A stretch of 44,013 nucleotides of DNA, from NCBI GenBank assembly GCA_023431215.1, contig JAEYXR010000119.1, forward strand, positions 1 through 44,013. The letters are read 5' to 3'. Positions 6,577-15,269 of the stretch are shown piece after piece. The notes beneath the pieces were generated by a model. It searched no databases. It was not told the DNA's origin and saw nothing but the letters and a program-made list of their open reading frames with translations. Each line of letters begins with the position of its first letter. Within the stretch, counting starts at the first letter, position 1. This DNA comes from Bacillota bacterium. GTDB taxonomy: Bacteria > Bacillota > Clostridia > Oscillospirales > Ruminococcaceae. The position numbers and the translations under genes are program-made.

Positions 6577-7956
6577 ATGAAGGTACAATTCACAGAAACT
6601 GTACTAAGAGATGCGAACCAGTCGCTCATTGCGACCCGCATGCCCTTTGACAAGTTTCAATCCATTCTGAGCAAGCTGGACGAGGCTGGCTACTACTCCC
6701 TGGAATGCTGGGGCGGCGCCACTTTTGACTCCTGCCTGCGTTATCTTAACGAAGATCCTTGGGAGAGACTTCGTAAAATTCGTGCAGCCTGCCCCAACAC
6801 CAAGCTGCAGATGCTGCTGCGCGGCCAAAACCTGCTGGGCTACAAGCATTATCCTGATGACGTGGTCCGTATGTTTGTCCGCAAATCTGTAGAAAATGGT
6901 ATCGACATTATCCGCATCTTTGACGCACTCAACGACGTCCGCAATATTGCTGTTGCAGTTGACGAAACCATCAAGTGCGGCGCACATGCCTCCGGTACCA
7001 TCTGCTACACCATCAGCCCCATCCATAACCTGGAAGCTTACGTCAAGCTGGCTAAGGAAATGGAAGCCATGGGCTGTGCTTCTATCTGCGTCAAGGACAT
7101 GGCCGGTATTATGAGCCCCAAAGAGGCTTATGACCTGGTTAAGGCGCTGAAGGAGAATGTTAAGGTTCCTATTGTGGTACATACCCACAGCACCACCGGT
7201 TTGGGCTTTATGACCCTGCTGAAGGCAGTTGAGGCCGGTGCCGATGTCATCGATACCGCAATCTCCTGCTTCTCCGGCGGCACCTCTCAGCCCGCTACCG
7301 AAACTCTTGCCTACACCTTCCGCGAGATGGGCTACGAAGTTGATTTGAAGGATCATGTCCTTAAAGAAATCAATGACTTCTTTAAGCCTGTACGCGCTGA
7401 GTTCTTGGCCGACGGCACCCTCAACCCTGTAGTGATGAGCACCGACAGCGAAGCTCTCATTTATCAGGTTCCCGGCGGCATGCTCTCCAACTTGGTTGCC
7501 CAGCTGACTGCACAAAACAAGCTGGATAAACTGGATGAAGTTTTGGCCGAGACCCCCAAGGTCCGTAAAGACCTGGGTTATCCTCCCCTTGTAACCCCCA
7601 TGAGCCAGATGGTCGGCGTACAGGCTACTGCCAACGTCTTGGCTGGTGAGCGTTATAAAAACGTCTCTAAAGAAATTAAGGCTTACCTCCGCGGCGAATA
7701 CGGTCAGGCTCCCGGTGAGGTTGATGCTGAGCTGACTGCTAAAATTCTGGGTGACGAAAAGCCTGTTACCTGCCGTTATGCTGACCTGCTGGAACCCGGC
7801 TTTGAAGCTGCCAAGGCAGAAATTGGTGATCTTGCCAAGTCTGATGAGGATGTTCTGTCCTACATCGCTTTCCCCGCTCAGGCCGAGCCTTTCCTCAAGC
7901 AGCGCGCAGAGAAGGAAAAGAATCGCTTTACCTTCTCCATTAAAGAAGTCAAGTAA
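6577..7956 (+). CDS. oadA: Oxaloacetate decarboxylase alpha chain (carboxyltransferase)
   Basis: A 459-residue carboxyltransferase of the OadA/pyruvate-carboxylase-B family. It transfers CO2 from oxaloacetate to protein-bound biotin on the cytoplasmic face of a membrane Na+ pump. Visible motifs are TETVLRDANQSLIATRMP at the N-terminus (most relatives have DAHQS, so an Asn replaces the usual His), CVKDMAG with the carbamylated lysine of the active site, and VVHTHSTTG with metal-binding histidines. There is no C-terminal biotin domain; the carrier is the separate gene at 8452. The ATG at 6577 has GGAGGT upstream, whereas the in-frame TTG at 6556 lacks a site. It leads a four-gene operon. A close relative acting on another acyl-CoA substrate is unlikely, because those carboxyltransferases belong to a different fold. 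Confidence 0.92.
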   Translation: MKVQFTETVLRDANQSLIATRMPFDKFQSILSKLDEAGYYSLECWGGATFDSCLRYLNEDPWERLRKIRAACPNTKLQMLLRGQNLLGYKHYPDDVVRMFVRKSVENGIDIIRIFDALNDVRNIAVAVDETIKCGAHASGTICYTISPIHNLEAYVKLAKEMEAMGCASICVKDMAGIMSPKEAYDLVKALKENVKVPIVVHTHSTTGLGFMTLLKAVEAGADVIDTAISCFSGGTSQPATETLAYTFREMGYEVDLKDHVLKEINDFFKPVRAEFLADGTLNPVVMSTDSEALIYQVPGGMLSNLVAQLTAQNKLDKLDEVLAETPKVRKDLGYPPLVTPMSQMVGVQATANVLAGERYKNVSKEIKAYLRGEYGQAPGEVDAELTAKILGDEKPVTCRYADLLEPGFEAAKAEIGDLAKSDEDVLSYIAFPAQAEPFLKQRAEKEKNRFTFSIKEVK

Positions 7957-7970
7957 GGAGGAACGCTCCT

Positions 7971-8426
7971 ATGTTAAGCAGTGTTGCCAATCAACCTATG
8001 GGATTGGGTGACAGCCTTCTTCTTTCCGGTATCGGCATTTTGGTGGTTTTCATGGAGCTGGCTCTGCTGGCTATCATGATTATCCTCCTTTCGAAAGCTG
8101 TTCGCTCCGCTACCGATAAAAAAGCAGCTGCTCCCGCAGCCGCAGCTGCAGCTGTCACTGTCCCTGCCCCTGCCGCCCCTGTGGCCGCAGTTGCTCCCGC
8201 TCTTACCCTTTCTGACGTGGATGAGCCCACCGCAGCCGCCGTTATGGCCATTGTCAGCGACAAAACCGGCATTCCCTTAAACCGTCTTGCATTCCACTCC
8301 ATCAAGGGTGTTATCGAGATGGAGGGTGTAACCGAACAAGAAGCCGCTGTTATCATGGCTCTTACCGCCGACAAGCTGGGGGTCCCTGTCAATAAGCTGA
8401 TCTTTAAATCTATTAAAAACGTGTGA
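7971..8426 (+). CDS. OadG-like membrane subunit with duplicated C-terminal motif
   Basis: A 151-residue subunit that anchors the carboxyltransferase to the Na+-pumping beta chain. One membrane helix (about 18-42) is followed by an Ala/Pro-rich linker (50-80). The C-terminus holds two copies of a motif, residues 88-112 and 125-149, identical at 14 of 25 aligned positions (both contain ADK or SDK, then P-x-N-x-L-x-F-x-SIK). OadG-type proteins normally end in a single such segment, which binds the alpha subunit, so this one appears internally duplicated. The ribosome site AAGGAGG precedes the ATG, and the gene lies 14 bases after oadA. Confidence 0.8.
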   Translation: MLSSVANQPMGLGDSLLLSGIGILVVFMELALLAIMIILLSKAVRSATDKKAAAPAAAAAAVTVPAPAAPVAAVAPALTLSDVDEPTAAAVMAIVSDKTGIPLNRLAFHSIKGVIEMEGVTEQEAAVIMALTADKLGVPVNKLIFKSIKNV

Positions 8427-8451
8427 TTTGTATTTAAGGAGGATAACCGTC

Positions 8452-8853
8452 ATGAAATATATCGTTACTTTGAACGGCAAAAACTACGAAGTTGAGGTCG
8501 AGGAATCCAGTGCAGAAATTGTAAATATTACCACCGCTGTAGCAGCTCCTGTTGCTGCACCTGCCGCTGCTCCCGTAGCTGCTCCTGTTGCCGCACCCGC
8601 ACCTGCTGCTGCTCCCGCTGCACCTGCCGCCCCCGCTGAGGGCAACCAGGTTCTTTCCCCCATGCCCGGCACCATCCTGAAGGTAAACGCAGCTGCCGGT
8701 CAGGCAGTAAAAGCCGGTGATGTCCTGGTTGTTCTGGAAGCCATGAAGATGGAAAACGACATCGTTGCTCCTGCTGACGGCAAAGTTACTCAAGTTCTTG
8801 TTTCGAAAGGAAGCACAGTCAACACCGACGATGTCCTGGTTGTTCTGGGCTAA
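8452..8853 (+). CDS. Biotin carboxyl carrier protein of the decarboxylase
   Basis: A 133-residue biotin/lipoyl-domain protein. A short N-terminal beta segment (1-20) is followed by a flexible Ala/Pro linker (about 29-62) and the biotinyl domain (64-133). The biotin-accepting Lys99 lies in EAMKMEND. It shuttles the carboxyl group from the alpha chain to the membrane beta chain. The ATG at 8452 has AAGGAGGAT upstream; the upstream in-frame extension to 8428 lies before this site and is not supported. It lies between the gamma-like and beta genes, the usual clostridial order. Confidence 0.92.
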   Translation: MKYIVTLNGKNYEVEVEESSAEIVNITTAVAAPVAAPAAAPVAAPVAAPAPAAAPAAPAAPAEGNQVLSPMPGTILKVNAAAGQAVKAGDVLVVLEAMKMENDIVAPADGKVTQVLVSKGSTVNTDDVLVVLG

Positions 8854-8865
8854 GGGTGGCGCACT

Positions 8866-10149
8866 ATGAACTTTTTTGAAATCATTGGGGAGACTTTCGC
8901 CCAATCCGGTTTCGCGGCGTTTTTTACAACCCCCGATGCCTGGAAGAACGGCGTTATGCTCCTTCTCGCATTTTTCTTTTTGTACCTTGGTATTGTTAAA
9001 AAATTTGAGCCCCTGCTGATGGTTCCTATCGCTTTTGGTATGCTGCTGGCTAACCTGCCTGCTGCAGGCCTGATGAACGATGCCATGGCACCCGCTCAGG
9101 AGGCTTTAAAACAGGCTCAGGCCGCTTTGGCTGCCGGTACAGGCTCTGTAGAAGCCGTAAATGCTGCAGCCGCCGCGGTAGCAGGCACTCACTGGTATGA
9201 CAGCGGTGTTCTCCGCATCATCTACATGGGTGTCAAGAGCTCCATCTTCCCCTGCCTCATCTTTATGGGTGTTGGCGCTATGACCGACTTTGGCCCTCTG
9301 CTTGCCAACCCCGTCAGCCTGCTGCTGGGTGCTGCCGCACAGCTGGGTATCTATGTCGCCTTTACCGTAGCCAATATTCTTGGTACTTACATCACTGTTG
9401 GCGGTGAACCTCTCTTTACCGCTGCACAGGCTGCCGCCATCGGCATCATCGGCGGCGCTGACGGCCCCACCGCTATCTTCCTTGCCAACAACCTGGCTCC
9501 GGAGCTGCTGGCCCCCATTGCGGTGGCTGCATACTCCTACATGGCGCTGATTCCCATGATTCAGCCCCCCATCATGCGCGCTTTGACCACCGAGAAAGAG
9601 CGCAAGATTAAAATGAGCCAGCTGCGTAAAGTTTCCAAAACCGAGCAGATTATTTTCCCCATTGTTGTGTGCGTGATGTGCGTGCTTCTGCTTCCCTCTG
9701 TTGCACCCCTCATTGGTATGCTGATGCTGGGTAACCTGTTCCGCGTCTGCGGTGTTGTAGAACGTCTTTCTGACACTGCTCAAAACGCCCTGTGCAATAT
9801 TGTCACCATTATGCTGGGTGTTACCGTTGGTGCTACTGCCGACGGTGTAGTGTTCCTGCGTCTGCAGACCCTGATGATCGTTGGTCTGGGCCTCTTTGCT
9901 TTCTGCTTCTCTACCGTTGGCGGTGTTTTGCTGGGTAAGGTTTTGTGCCTTATCACCGGTGGTAAAATCAACCCCCTCATCGGTGCAGCCGGCGTCTCTG
10001 CCGTACCTATGGCTGCCCGTGTTGCCCAGGTTGAAGGTGCTAAGTCTGACCCCACCAACTTCCTGCTGATGCACGCCATGGGACCCAACGTGGCCGGCGT
10101 TATCGGCTCTGCAGTTGCTGCGGGCTTCCTTCTCATGATGTTAAAATAA
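8866..10149 (+). CDS. oadB: Na+-pumping decarboxylase beta subunit
   Basis: A 427-residue polytopic membrane protein. It decarboxylates carboxybiotin and exports Na+, coupling oxaloacetate breakdown to an ion gradient. The motif GGADGPTAIFLAN carries the aspartate known to be essential in Klebsiella OadB. The C-terminal MHAMGPNVAGVIGSAVAAG is also family-specific. Residues 70-105 form an Ala-rich periplasmic-type loop. It starts 12 bases after the biotin carrier gene with AAGGGTGG upstream, and a perfect terminator follows. The related beta subunits of methylmalonyl-CoA and glutaconyl-CoA decarboxylases are similar, so the substrate is assigned from the alpha chain. Confidence 0.93.
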   Translation: MNFFEIIGETFAQSGFAAFFTTPDAWKNGVMLLLAFFFLYLGIVKKFEPLLMVPIAFGMLLANLPAAGLMNDAMAPAQEALKQAQAALAAGTGSVEAVNAAAAAVAGTHWYDSGVLRIIYMGVKSSIFPCLIFMGVGAMTDFGPLLANPVSLLLGAAAQLGIYVAFTVANILGTYITVGGEPLFTAAQAAAIGIIGGADGPTAIFLANNLAPELLAPIAVAAYSYMALIPMIQPPIMRALTTEKERKIKMSQLRKVSKTEQIIFPIVVCVMCVLLLPSVAPLIGMLMLGNLFRVCGVVERLSDTAQNALCNIVTIMLGVTVGATADGVVFLRLQTLMIVGLGLFAFCFSTVGGVLLGKVLCLITGGKINPLIGAAGVSAVPMAARVAQVEGAKSDPTNFLLMHAMGPNVAGVIGSAVAAGFLLMMLK

Positions 10150-10161
10150 GCAGCATTATAG

Positions 10162-10200
10162 TAAAAGAACGTTCCTTAATAAGGAACGTTCTTTTATTTT
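10162..10200 (+). terminator. Terminator of the decarboxylase operon
   Basis: Perfect 16-base arms TAAAAGAACGTTCCTT and AAGGAACGTTCTTTTA, followed by TTTT. Confidence 0.9.
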
Positions 10201-10316
10201 ATCGTGGTAGCAAGTTTTAGTTTTTGTATGGGGGTTTATTTCACTTTTACCCCCACGCTTTTACAACCTTTAAACCGCCAACTTTTGAAGATTTTTTACA
10301 TACACAAAAACGGTAA

Positions 10317-10352
10317 AAAAGATGGCAGACACAAAAGTGCCTGCCATCTTTT
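10317..10352. terminator. Bidirectional terminator hairpin
   Basis: AAAAGATGGCAG and CTGCCATCTTTT arms with an inner CAC/GTG pair and an AAAA loop. Together with 10162-10200 and 10408-10440 it fills the convergent region 10150-10543; nothing else is seen there. Confidence 0.65.
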
Positions 10353-10402
10353 CTTATGATATAAGCCCATTTTAACTTTCTTTATCCTGTCCGCAAGCTG
10401 AA

Positions 10403-10440
10403 TAAAAACCGCCAGCCCTGTTTTGAACAGAACCGGCGGT
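10403..10440 (-). terminator. Terminator of the CofE-like gene
   Basis: On the minus strand ACCGCC pairs with GGCGGT, with inner CTGTT/AACAG arms, followed by TTTTTATT (10402-10408). It lies about 100 bases after the stop of the minus-strand gene. Confidence 0.75.
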
Positions 10441-10543
10441 CTAATAAAAACTTTACCTTTACCAACATTAACTATTTCAGCTCTAGTGGATAATTTTGGG
10501 CTGATTTATCCATTGGTATATTCCACATTGCACTACCTAGGAT

Positions 10544-11734
10544 TTATTTGGCGTAGTTGTCAAAGTAGCCCTGAATATAAATGATAGGTGTGCCCTTATC
10601 TCCACTGCCAGAGGTCAGGTCGCACAGAGAGCCAATGAGGTCGGTAAGACGGCGGGGAGTGGTGCCTTGAGATTCCATTTTTCCGGTGAGGTCGCCGTGC
10701 TTTTGCAGAATATAGCTGGAAATGGCAGTTTTGAGCTCTTCGCCCTGTAAATCTGCAAACTGGTTATCCGCCAGATACTTCAGCTTTACTTCGTTGGGCT
10801 GACCTTCCAGGCCGGGGGTGTATCCGGGGCTGACCACAGGGTCGGCAAGCTCCCAAATCTTACCTACAGGGTCTTTAAATGCACCGTCGCCGTATACCAT
10901 TACTTCAACTTCCTTGCCGGTGGCAGCTCTCATTTTTGCCTGAACGTCCAGTGCAAAGGCTTTGCAGTCCCGGGGGAACAGCTTGATACGGTCTTCGGTA
11001 GCCTTGTTGGAACCAAGAATACCATAGTCTGCATTAAAGCCACTGCCGTTGACAGGGGCATTGAGAATATCATCCATACCCAAAACTACCTTTGCACCGG
11101 CAGCTTTCAGCAACCGCTTGGTGCGAACCCGGGTGTGAATGTCGCAAGCCAAAACGGAGTCGGTATAGTTGAGAATATCGGCAGGGCGGTTAGAGAAAAT
11201 AATCTCTGCTTGGGCACCTGCGCCTTCAATAAGCTCTTTGTAAAAATCAATATAATCCACACCGGTAAAGGGGTGGAGAATACGGCCGAATTTTTCACGG
11301 AAGTCGGCCTCGGTCAGCAGGTCGGAATAAGGGTTTACTCCCTTTTCATCCAGCAAATCCAAGTCTACCAAATGGTTGCCCACCTCGTCAGAGGGGTAAC
11401 TGAGCATCAGTACAACCTTTTGTGCACCCATGGCAATGCCACGGAGCAAAATAGAAAAGCGGTTGCGGCTGAGGATGGGGAAAAGTACACCGATGGTGCC
11501 GCCGCCCAGCTTGGCACGTACATCATCCGCCACATCCTTGGTGGTAGCATAGTTGCCCTGTGCACGGGCCACCACGGCTTCGGTAATACCGATAATATCA
11601 CGGTCACGCACGGCAATGCTTTCGGATGCCAGTGCAGAGACAACAGAATCTACAACAATGGTGCTAAGGTCATCGCCCTCGCGGATAATAGGGGCGCGAA
11701 TGCCTCTGGAAACAGTGCCAATGAGTCTTTCCAT
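10544..11734 (-). CDS. Coenzyme F420:L-glutamate ligase family protein (CofE-like)
   Basis: A 396-residue protein of the F420_ligase (CofE) family. The N-terminal part (TVSRGIRAPIIREGDDLSTI, then GITEAVVARAQG) matches the CofE pattern for nucleotide and gamma-glutamyl ligation. Classical CofE is about 250 residues and adds glutamate to F420-0. This longer form occurs in many Clostridia that lack F420 biosynthesis, where its substrate is unknown. No F420 genes (cofC, cofD, cofG/H) occur in this window, so the product name describes the family only. The ribosome site AGAGGT precedes the ATG. The gene diverges from a LysR regulator across 501 bases, which may control it. Confidence 0.82.
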   Translation of the reverse strand: MERLIGTVSRGIRAPIIREGDDLSTIVVDSVVSALASESIAVRDRDIIGITEAVVARAQGNYATTKDVADDVRAKLGGGTIGVLFPILSRNRFSILLRGIAMGAQKVVLMLSYPSDEVGNHLVDLDLLDEKGVNPYSDLLTEADFREKFGRILHPFTGVDYIDFYKELIEGAGAQAEIIFSNRPADILNYTDSVLACDIHTRVRTKRLLKAAGAKVVLGMDDILNAPVNGSGFNADYGILGSNKATEDRIKLFPRDCKAFALDVQAKMRAATGKEVEVMVYGDGAFKDPVGKIWELADPVVSPGYTPGLEGQPNEVKLKYLADNQFADLQGEELKTAISSYILQKHGDLTGKMESQGTTPRRLTDLIGSLCDLTSGSGDKGTPIIYIQGYFDNYAK

Positions 11735-11994
11735 AAACCAGTACCTCTTTCTTTTTCTGCAGAAAAAGGCACTGTTTTAGGCACAGCAATAAAACACCGG
11801 TGGTGTTCTTAGTACTATGCCTGTCAGGCGCCTTTGCCTGCTTGTTTTTTATTAGCTCCTTGTGTCAAACAAAACAAAACCAGCACACACGCTGTTCTTG
11901 TTTTGCATCTGCCTTTGGCGGCAGCTTACATTCTGCAAAGCAAACTATCCGTTGGCAATAAACCAATTTTTAGTTGATGCAGTAATTGCAGTAC
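11735..11994. other. Divergent intergenic region, CofE side
   Basis: This is part of the 501-base gap between two divergent genes. A leftward promoter for the CofE-like gene is expected here, but I cannot pick a convincing pair of hexamers. There is no RNA gene or riboswitch core. LysR binding sites are plausible but not resolvable by eye. Confidence 0.4.
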
Positions 11995-12023
11995 TTGCCA
12001 TACTGCTCTATACTTATTATAAT
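11995..12023 (+). promoter_or_regulatory. Probable promoter for the LysR gene
   Basis: TTGCCA (11995-12000), 17-base spacer, consensus TATAAT (12018-12023). The leader would be about 205 bases and holds no obvious structure. The AT-rich dyad ATTGCAAT overlaps its downstream edge (12022-12029). Confidence 0.5.
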
Positions 12024-12235
12024 TGCAATAGAAGTATTAGTAAAGCATAGAAAACTTCTGGTTTGCATTACTATTTCTAATATGCCTTGTGTATGAAAAA
12101 GAAGGGGCGTACAGGTGTTGGCAGCGTTGCCAAATACTGCCTCAATTGTATTAAAACAGCTATGCATGCCTATGGGTATAAAAAGTTTTTTACAGGGGAG
12201 CAAAGAAGCTCTTACATGACAGGGGGAGGTACCGT

Positions 12236-13120
12236 ATGAGCATTAAGCTGGAGCTTTACCGGGTGTTCAAAGAAGTTGCCGAGGAGGGCAGTGTTTCGGC
12301 CGCAGCCAAAAACCTTTATATCTCTCAGTCGGCAGTGAGCCAGACCATAAAGCAGCTGGAGGAGCAGTTGGATGTCCGGTTGTTTACCCGAGGCACCCGC
12401 GGCGTTACCCTTACCAGTGAAGGCACCATTCTGTACGACTATGTACGCAGTGCTATCAGCCTCATTGAACACGGAGAAGACAAAATTGCCCAAACCAAAA
12501 ACCTTTTGCTGGGTGAATTGGTCATTGGTGCCAGTGACACCCTCACCAGCTGTTTTCTGCTCCCTTTTTTAGAACGTTTTCATGCTGATTACCCCAGCAT
12601 TAAGCTTAGGGTGTTAAACGGTACCACACCCGAAGTAATTGCACTGCTAAAAGCCGGTAAGGTAGATGTTGCCCTTGCCAATCTGCCTTTCGACGACAAC
12701 GCACTAAAAATCCGGCGGTGTTTTGATATTCAGGACGTTTTTGTGGCGGCAGCAGGCGACCAGGTCTATTCTGGCCAAAAAGTATATACCCCTGCCGAGC
12801 TTGCCCGTCTGCCCATCATCATGCTGGAAAAGAAGTCTAACTCCCGTCAATATATAGACAGCTATTTTTTGCAAAACGGAGTTTCACTTACACCAGAGAT
12901 AGAGTTGGGTTCTCATGACCTGCTTTTGCAACTTACCCGCATAGGCCTGGGTGTCAGCTGCGTCATTCGTGAGTTTGCAAAAGGCCCGCTGGATCGCGGT
13001 GAAATTGTAGAACTGGCCATTGAACCGCCTATTGCACCGCGCAGCGTGGGGGCTGTCACCCTGTCCGGCGTAACTCCCAGCGCTGCCTGCCGCAGATTTT
13101 TAGATATTATCGGCTGCTGA
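12236..13120 (+). CDS. LysR-family transcriptional regulator
   Basis: A 294-residue DNA-binding regulator. The winged-helix N-terminus (residues 1-60) has EEGSVSAAAKNLYISQSAVS and the following recognition helix. The C-terminal substrate-binding domain (about 90-290) senses an unknown effector. GGGGGAGGT lies seven bases before the ATG. LysR proteins usually regulate a divergent gene, here the CofE-like ligase, and often themselves. The effector cannot be read from sequence. Confidence 0.9.
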   Translation: MSIKLELYRVFKEVAEEGSVSAAAKNLYISQSAVSQTIKQLEEQLDVRLFTRGTRGVTLTSEGTILYDYVRSAISLIEHGEDKIAQTKNLLLGELVIGASDTLTSCFLLPFLERFHADYPSIKLRVLNGTTPEVIALLKAGKVDVALANLPFDDNALKIRRCFDIQDVFVAAAGDQVYSGQKVYTPAELARLPIIMLEKKSNSRQYIDSYFLQNGVSLTPEIELGSHDLLLQLTRIGLGVSCVIREFAKGPLDRGEIVELAIEPPIAPRSVGAVTLSGVTPSAACRRFLDIIGC

Positions 13121-13249
13121 CGGTAATTTACTTGTGTGCATCAGGTTTTGTGATATTAGCTTAACGATGCAAAATCTTCGTTTTTTAGCTTAGCTTCAGT
13201 AATTGCTTCAACACTTTTTCTCCAAATCCGTAAAAGGAGTTTCGTCATC

Positions 13250-14053
13250 ATGAACAATCCTTTGGTTAGCATTATTGTTCCGGTTTATAATGCGGCACCC
13301 CATTTGGCAGGGTGCATTCAAAGCATCCGCCGCCAGCGCTATACCAATATTGAAATTATATTGGTGAATGACGGCAGCAAGGATGTAAGCCTGCCTATTT
13401 GTGATATGTATGCACAGGTAGATAGCCGTATTAAGGTGCTGAACAAGCCCAACAGCGGTGTTTCGGCCACACGGAATATGGCCATAGACCAGGCAAAAGG
13501 AGAGTATATTCAATTTGTGGACAGTGACGACTGGCTGGACCCCAATGCCACCCGCCTGCTGGTGGAGCGCGCCCAGGAAACCGGCAGCGACCTTGTTATT
13601 TCTCACTACTGCCGGGTTGACGGCGACCGTATGACAATTCACGGCTTTTTGGATGAAGTGGGAGTTTTGACACAGGCCGAGCTTGCCCGGCAATTGATGG
13701 AGGAGCCTGCCAGTTTTTATTACGGCGTTATGTGGAACAAGCTTTATCGCCGCAGTATTATTCAGCAGCACGATATTCGCTGCAGCGAGGATATTACCTG
13801 GAGCGAAGACTTTTTGTTTAATCTGGAATACATTCGTTATGCACAAAAGTTTTGTGCCCTTCAAACCCCCATCTATTATTACCGAAAAACCGAAGGTAGC
13901 ATTACCGCCACCCAAATTAACCCCATTAGTGTGGTAAAAATTAAAACAGGCCTTTTCCCCTACTATAAGGCATTGTATGAAGAAATAGGACTGTATGAGC
14001 GTTATAAGCTGCAAATTTATAAGTATCTCATCTCCACCGCAGAGCACTCCTAA
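13250..14053 (+). CDS. Family 2 glycosyltransferase
   Basis: A 267-residue GT-A fold transferase. The N-terminal nucleotide-binding motif is VSIIVPVYNAAPHLAGCIQS, then EIILVNDGSKD, with the DxD-type metal motif FVDSDDWLD at about residue 93. It has no membrane segment and probably adds a sugar to a cell-surface polymer from a nucleotide-sugar donor. The acceptor is unknown. It stands alone, with AAAGGAG upstream and a strong terminator 50 bases after its stop, so it is not part of a large surface-polysaccharide cluster. Confidence 0.88.
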   Translation: MNNPLVSIIVPVYNAAPHLAGCIQSIRRQRYTNIEIILVNDGSKDVSLPICDMYAQVDSRIKVLNKPNSGVSATRNMAIDQAKGEYIQFVDSDDWLDPNATRLLVERAQETGSDLVISHYCRVDGDRMTIHGFLDEVGVLTQAELARQLMEEPASFYYGVMWNKLYRRSIIQQHDIRCSEDITWSEDFLFNLEYIRYAQKFCALQTPIYYYRKTEGSITATQINPISVVKIKTGLFPYYKALYEEIGLYERYKLQIYKYLISTAEHS

Positions 14054-14103
14054 AAAACAGCCATTGGTGTAAAGGCTTTACCGTACACCAGTTTTTGTAT
14101 TGC

Positions 14104-14140
14104 AAAAAGACCGTGGCTCTTTAAGCCACGGTCTTTTTTA
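14104..14140. terminator. Bidirectional terminator between the glycosyltransferase and the sortase
   Basis: AAAAGACCGTGGCT and AGCCACGGTCTTTT arms with T- and A-runs on both sides, in the convergent gap. Confidence 0.88.
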
Positions 14141-14180
14141 CAAAAGGCAGTTTTGTAAGATTGATGATACCACCCGTGGT

Positions 14181-15002
14181 TTAAAATTGCGGTTCTTTTG
14201 GCTGAGGGTTGACTGTAAACTGTGCGGTTTGTCCCACCTTTGGCTTTTCATCGGTCAGCCGCGCCATTACCACAAACCGTTGGTTGGGGTTTTGTGAATA
14301 GGTTCCGTATTTATAGCTGCAGGTGCTTAGTGTCAGTATCTTTGTGTCATAAGGGGTCAAGCCTTCATAGGTGTACAGTGACCTTGCCTGAACATCTTCT
14401 ATCAACATATCCCAATCGTCTTTAGAAAAACTGGGATGATGATATTGCACCGGTATCATATAAGCTTCGGTATAATACACGCCAAATACCTCAAAGGTAT
14501 AAACCTTATCTTCAATGGCCAGCCATACAAAAGGTGTTTTTTTGGCAAAATCCTCCTGTGCAAAGCGCAGCAGCTGTCCAAACTTATCTCCGTTGGGGTC
14601 ATCCTTGGCTCCCATAGGGCTACCAATATGATGCCCGTAAATAATCGTGTTTTGCGAAAGGGGATCTAGCTTGTTGCGGTAATCAAAAAAAAGGCTGCCT
14701 GCAAAGGAGTAGTTTTTATCTCCGTTGCGCCTTAGGTAAAACTCGTTGTCTCCCGTCTGGTACACTACATCGCTGATATCGGTGCCGGGAATATACAGCC
14801 AGCCCTTGGTGTCGCTGTTTTTTTGCTTGGCACGCTCAATCATGCCCTTAAAGTCTGGTAGAGCAACCTCTTCATTCAGGCTTTGAGAAACAGAAGAGGA
14901 GCTATCCGGCTCAGGTGTTCCACAACGGGTAAAAGCAACTAAGACTATTACCACCACAAGCGCCAGTGCGGCTACCCCAATCCATTTTTGATTCTTGTCC
15001 AT
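14181..15002 (-). CDS. srtB: Class B-like sortase
   Basis: A 273-residue membrane-anchored transpeptidase. The N-terminal hydrophobic helix (about 8-25, VAALALVVVIVLVAF) anchors it with the catalytic domain outside. Sortase motifs are IIYGHH (catalytic His), LSTCSY (catalytic Cys) and RFVVMAR (catalytic Arg). The extra helix region between the His and Cys motifs and the overall length fit class B. The start at 15002 has GGGAGG upstream; the longer frame to 15041 starts before this site. No protein with an LPxTG- or NPxTG-like sorting signal is encoded in the window, so the substrate is elsewhere. Class B sortases usually attach haem-uptake or pilin proteins, but nothing here supports either. 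Confidence 0.88.
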   Translation of the reverse strand: MDKNQKWIGVAALALVVVIVLVAFTRCGTPEPDSSSSVSQSLNEEVALPDFKGMIERAKQKNSDTKGWLYIPGTDISDVVYQTGDNEFYLRRNGDKNYSFAGSLFFDYRNKLDPLSQNTIIYGHHIGSPMGAKDDPNGDKFGQLLRFAQEDFAKKTPFVWLAIEDKVYTFEVFGVYYTEAYMIPVQYHHPSFSKDDWDMLIEDVQARSLYTYEGLTPYDTKILTLSTCSYKYGTYSQNPNQRFVVMARLTDEKPKVGQTAQFTVNPQPKEPQF

Positions 15003-15269
15003 GGTGTTTCCTCCCGGAATTGTACATGGGTATTTTCTCAATTATTTCATCATTAGCAATATTGTTTGCCAAAGAATAAGCTTTTAGCCTTTTTTAAGCA
15101 AGGAAACTTTGTCCACAACAGACGCTGCATGCTGTTGAAAAGTATTTAAAATAAAAAAACTAAAAATATTTTATTTTTTACCAATAAAAAGATGTTCTCA
15201 AGCATTAATAAAGTGAAAACCGGTTTGACTACAAGCACATTCCGTGCCTGAGAAAGAAAGGATGATTTC

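Noticed and set aside
6168..6588. Two small frames in the AT-rich gap before oadA
   Set aside because: No ribosome site, no conserved motif, AT-rich composition; probably chance.
9106..10074. 322-codon minus-strand frame opposite oadB
   Set aside because: Rich in Gln, His and Asn as expected from reverse reading of a hydrophobic gene; no start signal.
15082..15130. Autoregulatory ECF promoter before the sigma factor
   Set aside because: GGAAAC is present but no CGTC/CGTA-type -10 lies at the right distance, so I do not call it.
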